Source: Branchiostoma floridae (taxonomy: Eukaryota > Chordata > Leptocardii > Amphioxiformes > Branchiostomatidae). Taken from it: a stretch of DNA of 64,000 nucleotides. Shown here piece by piece: positions 57,710 to 64,000 of this stretch. The stretch lies in assembly GCF_000003815.2 (NCBI RefSeq), contig NC_049986.1, positions 24,013,306 to 24,077,305 on the forward strand. Reading direction: 5' to 3'. Each line of letters begins with the position of its first letter. The first letter of the stretch is position 1. The notes beneath the pieces were generated by a model. The model worked only from the letters and a program-made list of their open reading frames with translations, did not search any database and was not told the origin of the DNA. Made by a program: the position numbers and the translations under genes.

Positions 57710-60532
57710 ATGGACAAAAACGTGACATTTTTCGTTCTCTTGACCGTCTACGTCTTGGTAGTCTCCGACAGAGTACTAGTGCTGGGAACGCTACAGTTGT
57801 CAACGAAGGTTCCAGAGAACGCTCATGTTGGGGAAACGGTCACCAGTGTTCGGCCGGCCACAGAGGAAGGTCGGGAGGAAGTAAGATGTGAAATTGTCGC
57901 CGGAGACAAGAACAGACGCTTCCGTGTGACCGACTGCGTGATCCAAGTGGCCCGTCCGTTGGATTACGGCGTTAACCCGAGTTATAACCTCATGGTAAAC
58001 GTCACCGGGTCCTCCGGAAACCCCGAGCAGCTGTATGTTGATGTACAAGTCCAAGACGTGGAGGGATACCCGCCTGTTTACAACGACACGTGCGAAATGC
58101 CGACTAGGACAGCATGGGGGAACTCAGGCGATTTGAACGTCGATATGAAATGGACAGTCAAGGGCATGTCAATGAGTATCGGAGAGGTGTTTGTCTCGAA
58201 TCACTTTTATTACAATCCCAATAGTATGAAGGACCAGGTTTCAACAAGAGTATACTCAGATAACAACGATTGTCTAGTGCAGTTTGTATGGAAGCCCATG
58301 AATGACGATGATATCACTTTTATTAATTCGTTGTGGAGGACGTCGAAAGAACGAAAGTGCTTGAACTGTTCTGGATCAACAGATAGGGCATCCGTCCTCC
58401 AATTTGAAGTATTGCACAGTTCTACAGGCTTTACTCCCAGTTCGTCTGGCAGCTGTTACACAGGGCCTATTCCTCAAACTGATAGACAATTTATATTTGG
58501 TGGTTCGTTGACGATTTCATCCATGAAAAGAAATCTTTTCACATGCGACCTGCCGGACAATATCTCGGTCTCCTTAATTCCACATGGCAACGGTCGTGAC
58601 GTAATACCTCTACTTGTAGAGTTTGATGCCCAGCCAGTCGGATGTCCCCCTAACAAGTACGGCGTGTTGTGTGACCAGAACTGCACCTGTGAGAACGGTG
58701 CCCGCTGTCATGGGCTGAACGGGGCCTGCAAGTGTCAGCCTGGATGGCAGGGTGTCGTCTGCGACATACCTCACAGTACAGTGGTCATCATCGAGACCCC
58801 TAGCGACTCACGACGGATTTACATCTCCGGCACTGTTACGTTGCACTGCAAGGTTTTCCATCTGACTGCTGACAGGATGATGTGGAAATTTCCTAATAAA
58901 ACGGAAAAGTGGCTGCAGGGCGCTCAGGAAGATCGTGTAAGGATCCACAAAATACAGTCCGAACATAACGGTACCTACACCTGTACTGTGTTAACGGGAG
59001 ACGGGACTGCCATTAACGCAAGTTATGAGCTTCAGGCCGTCGCTTGTCCTCCCGGAAAAACGGGTGAATCGTGCGAAGAGGAGTGCGTCTGTAGCCATGG
59101 CGGCAGCTGTGACCGGTGGGCCGGCTGTGTGTGTCCGCCGGGATGGACAGGAACCACGTGTCAGACCTCCTGCCCAGTTGGCACCTACGGACAGGGTTGC
59201 AGCAGGCGGTGTCGGTGTCAGCATGACGCCACCTGCTCCCCTACCCACGGCCGGTGTAACTGCACGGAGGGCTGGTTCGACAATAACTGCAGCAGGCGCT
59301 GCCCCGCAGGTCGGTACGGATGGAAATGTCGGCATGCTTGTGCCTGTAAGAACAATGCCAAGTGTAACAACGTGGACGGAACCTGCGCCTGCGTGTCACC
59401 CTGTACTGGTAAGTTGTGTGACGTCATCGAAACGGAAACATACACGTTCCCGTTGTCACTCCAGATTGCCATACCCCTGGTACTGACTCTTCTAGTCACT
59501 GCACCAGTAGTGTTGATACTGTACAAACGGAAGAAGGCTAAACATGATGCACAAGAAGAGCCTTTAGAGGAAACCAGAGTTCTTCTAGAGCTGAGAAGCA
59601 TGGAGGACGACCTGGCGCAGAGTTTACAGCCCGGCTGGCTCAACCGGTGGGAGAGGAACGCCGACGATCTGACTCTGGACGAACTGATCGGGCTGGGCGC
59701 GACTGCACAGATCAGGAAAGGACGGCTTCGCACGGCTGACGCTGACGTCACGGTGGCGGTCAAGTCCGTCCGCATAGAGGACAGGCGGTGCTACCGAGCC
59801 TTCTGCCGGGAAGTCGCCGCGCTGATAGCCGTGCACGAAAACAGTGAGGAAGAAAATGGCGGACATCCCAACATCGTCAAGCTCTTTGGGGTCGTCACGA
59901 TGTCCACACCGAAGTGTATTCTCTTGGAATTTGCTGCTAAAGGCGAACTTTTGCTCATTCTTAAACAACCTCGGCAGAACCGTCCTCTTGGCAGGTTTGT
60001 CCGCTATGCCGTCCAGATATCCCGTGCCCTGGAGGAGCTCCGACGTCTGCGTATCGCTCACGGTGACGTGGCCGCCCGAAACGTCCTGGTCAGCGGCGAT
60101 GACGTGGCCAAACTTGCTGACTTCGGTCTGGCCCATGACGTGTACACCGAGACTACCTACGTGCCCGCAGTAAATGACGACGTCGACGAACTCCTGCCCC
60201 TGAAGTGGATGGCTCTGGAGTCGCTGGAGTCTCGCGAGTTCACTTGCGAGAGCGACACGTGGTCTTTTGGCGTGCTGCTGTGGGAGATCGCCGCCTTCGG
60301 GGAGGAGCCCAGCTACCAGCGCCAGCGCCAACTGAGTTGTCCCAAGTTGGTGGGGCTCCTGAGGCAGGGGGTCCGTCTGGACAGGCCGCCCGGATGTCCG
60401 GACAAGCTGTATGACGTCATGAAGTCGTGTTGGCGGGAGGAGCCGTCGGTAAGACCAGAGCCGGCAGAACTGGAGCGAAGGCTGACGGAATGTTGCCAAG
60501 AGTTGGACCCACTTCTGGCTGTGGATATTTAG
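57710..60532 (+). CDS. RTK-E: intronless receptor tyrosine kinase, type I ectodomain
   Basis: 940 residues. Signal peptide about 1-26 (NVTFFVLLTVYVLVVSDRV, then LVLG), like that of RTK-A; cadherin repeat; type I module (GDLNVDMKWTVKGMSMSIGE); EGF; Ig (Lys in place of Thr in MMWKFPNK); three EGF with a Trp-to-Cys change in SPCTGKLC; membrane segment (IPLVLTLLVTAPVVLILYK), containing a proline; kinase with GLGATA, VAVK, HGDVAARN, DFG and MALE. The membrane-proximal part (TFPLSLQIA..., KRKKAKH) mixes type II features with a type I juxtamembrane stretch (AQEEPLEETRVLLEL). The frame is complete, with TAG at 60530-60532. The extra Cys in the last EGF gives an odd cysteine count there. Confidence 0.93.
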   Translation: MDKNVTFFVLLTVYVLVVSDRVLVLGTLQLSTKVPENAHVGETVTSVRPATEEGREEVRCEIVAGDKNRRFRVTDCVIQVARPLDYGVNPSYNLMVNVTGSSGNPEQLYVDVQVQDVEGYPPVYNDTCEMPTRTAWGNSGDLNVDMKWTVKGMSMSIGEVFVSNHFYYNPNSMKDQVSTRVYSDNNDCLVQFVWKPMNDDDITFINSLWRTSKERKCLNCSGSTDRASVLQFEVLHSSTGFTPSSSGSCYTGPIPQTDRQFIFGGSLTISSMKRNLFTCDLPDNISVSLIPHGNGRDVIPLLVEFDAQPVGCPPNKYGVLCDQNCTCENGARCHGLNGACKCQPGWQGVVCDIPHSTVVIIETPSDSRRIYISGTVTLHCKVFHLTADRMMWKFPNKTEKWLQGAQEDRVRIHKIQSEHNGTYTCTVLTGDGTAINASYELQAVACPPGKTGESCEEECVCSHGGSCDRWAGCVCPPGWTGTTCQTSCPVGTYGQGCSRRCRCQHDATCSPTHGRCNCTEGWFDNNCSRRCPAGRYGWKCRHACACKNNAKCNNVDGTCACVSPCTGKLCDVIETETYTFPLSLQIAIPLVLTLLVTAPVVLILYKRKKAKHDAQEEPLEETRVLLELRSMEDDLAQSLQPGWLNRWERNADDLTLDELIGLGATAQIRKGRLRTADADVTVAVKSVRIEDRRCYRAFCREVAALIAVHENSEEENGGHPNIVKLFGVVTMSTPKCILLEFAAKGELLLILKQPRQNRPLGRFVRYAVQISRALEELRRLRIAHGDVAARNVLVSGDDVAKLADFGLAHDVYTETTYVPAVNDDVDELLPLKWMALESLESREFTCESDTWSFGVLLWEIAAFGEEPSYQRQRQLSCPKLVGLLRQGVRLDRPPGCPDKLYDVMKSCWREEPSVRPEPAELERRLTECCQELDPLLAVDI

Positions 60533-62510
60533 ATCCTTGTGTGGGTAACAAATGTAAAGTAGGACAGCTTGCAATATGAATTTTTGATTATGCAAACAAA
60601 TTTAAAGCCTGCTTGTGGGTCGAAATACGGAGATATTGATCTAGTTTGTTTATTGTTTTTCGACCCTTTCATTATATCAAATATCTGAATAAGTAGGAAG
60701 TTTTTTTCGTGCATTCAAGCCTTTCGGAGACAGATGTTAATCAGGGTACCTACATTAGAATCTGTCTGTGTGTTCATTGTAGAAAACTTTGAATATTGTT
60801 AATTAGAGCTTCGTATTTTTAAAGATTTACCTTTATTCAACCTTGATACATTTTCGGCCTAAGCCGTTACTCCGTATACGTATGTTACTTTACGTAACTT
60901 TTACAGATTATACATTGTTAGAACATGTTTGCCATAACGAAATGTTATATCGATGAATTTTGCAATCATCATTCATTAATGTATGAGATATGTGCATATT
61001 TTAGGTATTATAGACAGTTTATCAGAGGGACCATAACGGTTAGTACGCATGTGTTAGACATGTTAGTATGCTCGACGCTTTTTTATGTACCATGTCCAAA
61101 ATGCTGCAACAGTCTTGCACTCTATTATTTAGTATATTTGTTTCTGAAGTGTTTTGTTTCTAAAGAATGTACATTGTTAGCTATCTAGAAATGAACGTTG
61201 GCCATTTTTACTGTTTTGTTTGTAAACCAGATGACATAAAACAAACAATAAACGTGGTGTCAAAAACAATTGATTGACTCACGTCATTAAAGAATGCTTG
61301 CATGTAGTTTCTACGTCCTGTTTTTAACGTCTTAAAGTACAGGAAGATTGGCTACGTACAAATTTATGTATGAAAGCTTTTAGGCTGTATAAAGTATCCA
61401 AGTATACTAGCTTTTGTAAGCTTGGCCGTCGCTATGTACGAACCAGATTGCACAAGTCGCTCCTTAGCCCCTTTGAGTGGTGAAAATCGGTCACAATTGG
61501 ACGAACCATTGTTGGGTCCGCGGTTCTGTTTTTGGTTAACCTCCAAGCAGATCCTACGGTGCCATACGATAGTATCAAAGCTGACCAATGAGTATAGCCG
61601 GACAAATGGAGTTAAATGGGCCCCGGAGTGGAACTGCTTGGAGATTACTTTTGGTCGCCCTGTCAGTCAAGTATGCAAAACATGCTGATCTTGTTACATA
61701 ACATTTTAAGCAGTAGACGGTTTAAATGGCAGCTGTCAAATGCCAGTTTGTTTGGAGAGGACATCCATTTGATTTATACAACGCTTTCGTCTTGCAATCA
61801 GGAGGTCGAACCGACAATTTGCGATTTTTTCTAAACATCTATTTGATATATAATATAAAGTATATAGTTAATACGTCTTGCAGAGGTGCCCGTTAAATGA
61901 CGGCCTTATCTTCAGTAGGGCACCCTAATCTGAGAACACGGATAAGGAAGACATGAGAGGCAAATAGAATGTGCTGGTCAGCTAGCCACCAAATAATACT
62001 CATTTTCGTAGAGGCGAAAATGACAGCTTTTTCAAAAGCACTGCTTTAGTTCTTGACTCAGCCGCTCGGTCAACCTGCAAGATCTTTGTCTCCAGACGTA
62101 ACTTAATACTTTGTTTTTCTCGCCTTTGGCTTTTCTGGGCCCTACCATTTCCCTACCTAAAAACGGGGGCTTCTTCAAAACACAACAATAATTGTGTGAG
62201 TCTCGTCATGATAGCCTGTTTTCGCAAGGTTTGCCGTCGCTATGAAAGAATCAGTTTCCACCGGTCCCTTTTTGGGCCGGTTGTAGTGCTGAAAACCGGT
62301 CAGAAGTGGACCAACTATTGTTGGGCTCACTGTTCTGTTCTGGTCCCCTCTGGCAGTCAGGTACTGAACATACCGATCCTGTTACGTGACGGTATAAGCA
62401 GGCTTAGGTTCTATTTACGCAAGAAAAAACTTTTTGTTTGGAGAGGACAGTGTGCTTGTGAAGCTAGCCCTCTGGGTTAGATCCGCCCAGACGAGCTAAG
62501 AACACTCAAC
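60533..62510 (+). other. RTK-E to RTK-F intergenic unit
   Basis: The 3' flank (AATAAA 61247-61252) is almost identical to that of RTK-A. The distal module from about 61415 is split by the 111-base element at 61537-61647 and its core is decayed (TTACATAACATTTTAAGC). From about 61970 the sequence is nearly identical to the upstream region of RTK-C, with TTACGTGA (62382-62389) and TATAAG (62393-62398) 113 bases before the RTK-F start. Confidence 0.6.
61537..61647. mobile_element. Small MITE with TAACCTCC...GGAGATTA ends (hAT-like)
   Basis: Absent from the equivalent site in the other spacers. Inverted ends TAACCTCCAAGCAG / CTGCTTGGAGATTA enclose 111 bases. It is flanked by TTTTTGGT and CTTTTGGT (61529-61536 and 61648-61655), an 8-base duplication with one change, as hAT elements make. 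Same family as 12890-13205. Confidence 0.7.
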
Positions 62511-64000
62511 ATGGACAAAAACATGCCCTTTTTCGTCCTGTTGACCTGCCTGGCCGTCCTCGACAGTGTCCAGGGAACCCTACAGTTGTCAGCGAACGTC
62601 CCAGAAAACGCTCACGCGGGGGAAACCGTCACCAGTGTTCGGTCGGCCATAGGGGAAGGTAAAGAGGAAGTAAGATGTGAAATTGTCGCCGGAGACAAGA
62701 ACAGGCGCTTCAGTGTTACAAACTGCGTGATCCAGGTGGCCCGTCCGTTGGATTACGGCGTCGACCCGACTTATAACCTCACGGTAAACGTCATCGGGTC
62801 CTCCGGAAACCCCGAGCAGCTGTATGTTGATGTGCAAGTCCAAGACGTGGAGGGATACCCGCCTGTTTACAACGACACGTGCGAAATGCCGACTCGAACA
62901 GCATGGGGGAATTCAGGCGATTTGAACGTCGATATGAAATGGACAGTCAAGGGCATGTCAATGAATATTGGAGAGGTGTTTTTCTCGAATCACTTTTATT
63001 ACAATCCCAATAGTGTTAAGGACCAGGTTTCAACAAGAGTATACTCGGATAACAATAATTGTCTAGTTCAGTTTGTATGGAAGCCCATGAATGGAGATGA
63101 TATCACTTTTATTAATTCGTTGTGGAGTACGTCGATAGAACGACCGTGCTTGAACTGTTCTGGATCACCAGATGGGGCATCCGTCCTCCAATTTGAAGTA
63201 TTGCACAGTTCTACAGGCTTTACTCCCAGTTCGTCTGGCAGCTGTTACACAGGGCCTATTCCTCAAACTGATAGACAATTTATATTTGGTGGTTCGTTGA
63301 CGATTTCATCCATGAAAAGGAATCTTTTCACATGCGACCTGCCGGACAATATCTCGGTCTCCTTAATTCCACATGGCAACGGTCGTGACATAATACCTCT
63401 ACTTGTAGAGTTTGATGCCCAGCCAGTCGGATGTCCCCCTAACAAGTACGGCGTGTTGTGTGACCAGAACTGCACCTGTGAGAACGGTGCTCGCTGCCAT
63501 GGGCTGAACGGGGCCTGCAAGTGTCAGCCTGGATGGCAGGGTGTCATCTGTGACATACCTTACAGTACAGTGGTCATCATCGAGACCCCTGGCGACTCAC
63601 GACGGATTTACATCTCCGGCACTGTTACGTTGCACTGCAAGGTTTTCCATCTGACTGCTGACAGGATGATGTGGACATTTCCTAATAAAACGGAAAAGTG
63701 GCTGCAGGGCGCTCAGGAAGATCGTGTAAGGATCCAAAACATACAGTCCGAACATAATGGTACCTACACCTGTACTGTGTTAACGGAAGATGGGGCGGCC
63801 ATTAACGCAAGTTATGAGCTTCAGGCCGTCGCTTGTCCTCCCGAAAAAACGGGTGAATCGTGCGAAGAGGAGTGCGTCTGTAGCCATGGCGGCAGCTGTG
63901 ACAGGTGGGCCGGCTGTGTGTGTCCGCCGGGATGGACAGGAACCACGTGTCAGACCTCCTGCCCAGTTGGCACCTACGGACAGGGTTGCAGCAGGCGGTG
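62511..64000 (+). CDS. RTK-F: receptor tyrosine kinase, type I ectodomain, 3' end outside window
   Basis: The open frame starts at ATG 62511 (MPFFVLLTCLAVLDSVQG after MDKN) and has no stop up to the window edge, 496 codons. It covers signal peptide, cadherin repeat, type I module, EGF, Ig and the start of the EGF triplet (to CSRRC). It is closest to RTK-C, including the PPEKTGES and GVICDIP variants, but has SNCSGSPDGA-type and GKEEVRCE differences. One cadherin glycosylation sequon is lost (TVNVIGSS for TVNVTGSS). The transmembrane and kinase parts lie beyond the window, so their integrity is unknown. Confidence 0.9.
   Translation, partial: MDKNMPFFVLLTCLAVLDSVQGTLQLSANVPENAHAGETVTSVRSAIGEGKEEVRCEIVAGDKNRRFSVTNCVIQVARPLDYGVDPTYNLTVNVIGSSGNPEQLYVDVQVQDVEGYPPVYNDTCEMPTRTAWGNSGDLNVDMKWTVKGMSMNIGEVFFSNHFYYNPNSVKDQVSTRVYSDNNNCLVQFVWKPMNGDDITFINSLWSTSIERPCLNCSGSPDGASVLQFEVLHSSTGFTPSSSGSCYTGPIPQTDRQFIFGGSLTISSMKRNLFTCDLPDNISVSLIPHGNGRDIIPLLVEFDAQPVGCPPNKYGVLCDQNCTCENGARCHGLNGACKCQPGWQGVICDIPYSTVVIIETPGDSRRIYISGTVTLHCKVFHLTADRMMWTFPNKTEKWLQGAQEDRVRIQNIQSEHNGTYTCTVLTEDGAAINASYELQAVACPPEKTGESCEEECVCSHGGSCDRWAGCVCPPGWTGTTCQTSCPVGTYGQGCSRR

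Noticed and set aside
59624-60595. 323-codon minus-strand frame opposite the RTK-E kinase, and similar frames opposite the other kinases
   Set aside because: It recurs in all copies only because the kinase coding sequence is conserved and GC-rich; no domain, start context or independent conservation was seen.
1-64000. CRISPR arrays, prokaryotic operons or origins
   Set aside because: Spliced genes and eukaryotic repeats throughout; no regularly spaced short direct repeats were seen.

Overview
The window looks like chordate genomic DNA, most likely from an amphioxus (Branchiostoma). The signs are: metazoan spliced genes with short exons and GT-AG introns; a NETO-like CUB/CUB/LDLa receptor; cytosolic sulfotransferases with the animal exon layout; a very long TPR protein with a nucleotidyltransferase-like domain; many small inverted-repeat elements; and a lineage-specific receptor kinase expansion. 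The species is an inference; no marker gene fixes it. One 100-base run of N (6591-6690) marks an assembly gap. Layout: 1-4296 (+) is the 3' part of a single-exon nucleotidyltransferase-TPR gene. 5737-9479 (-) holds seven exons of a CUB-CUB-LDLa-transmembrane protein; its 5' exon(s) were not found. 9480-20202 has no gene I can support, only microsatellites, duplications and transposon or SINE remnants. 20203-22578 (-) is a five-exon secreted DNA/RNA non-specific endonuclease of the ENDOD1-like type. 22579-26900 is repeat-bearing and gene-free. 26901-30829 (+) and 31482-36109 (+) are two complete six-exon sulfotransferase genes with identical exon lengths (133, 221, 142, 95, 157 and 110 bases; 285 residues each). 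Each is followed by a receptor-kinase promoter and a broken kinase 5' end. From 37345 to the window edge runs a head-to-tail array of six intronless receptor tyrosine kinase genes, called RTK-A to RTK-F here, about 4.8-5.5 kb apart. Each is one open frame of about 930-940 codons: signal peptide, cadherin-like repeat, a roughly 180-residue domain I do not recognise, EGF, Ig, three EGF repeats, one membrane segment and a tyrosine kinase. RTK-A has two frameshifts in the kinase, and RTK-F runs off the window. The kinase most resembles the STYK1/NOK type (HGD in place of HRD), but keeps DFG. The array is the main item of interest. The unrecognised ectodomain module occurs in two types (I in A, C, E and F; II in B and D) that differ strongly, while the flanking cadherin, EGF, Ig and kinase segments are nearly identical. 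The genes lack introns, share duplicated promoter-like modules, and show mosaic patterns that suggest gene conversion. Taken together this looks like a locally diversifying cell-surface recognition receptor family, founded by a retrocopy and amplified in tandem. The sulfotransferase pair interrupts the left edge of the array.
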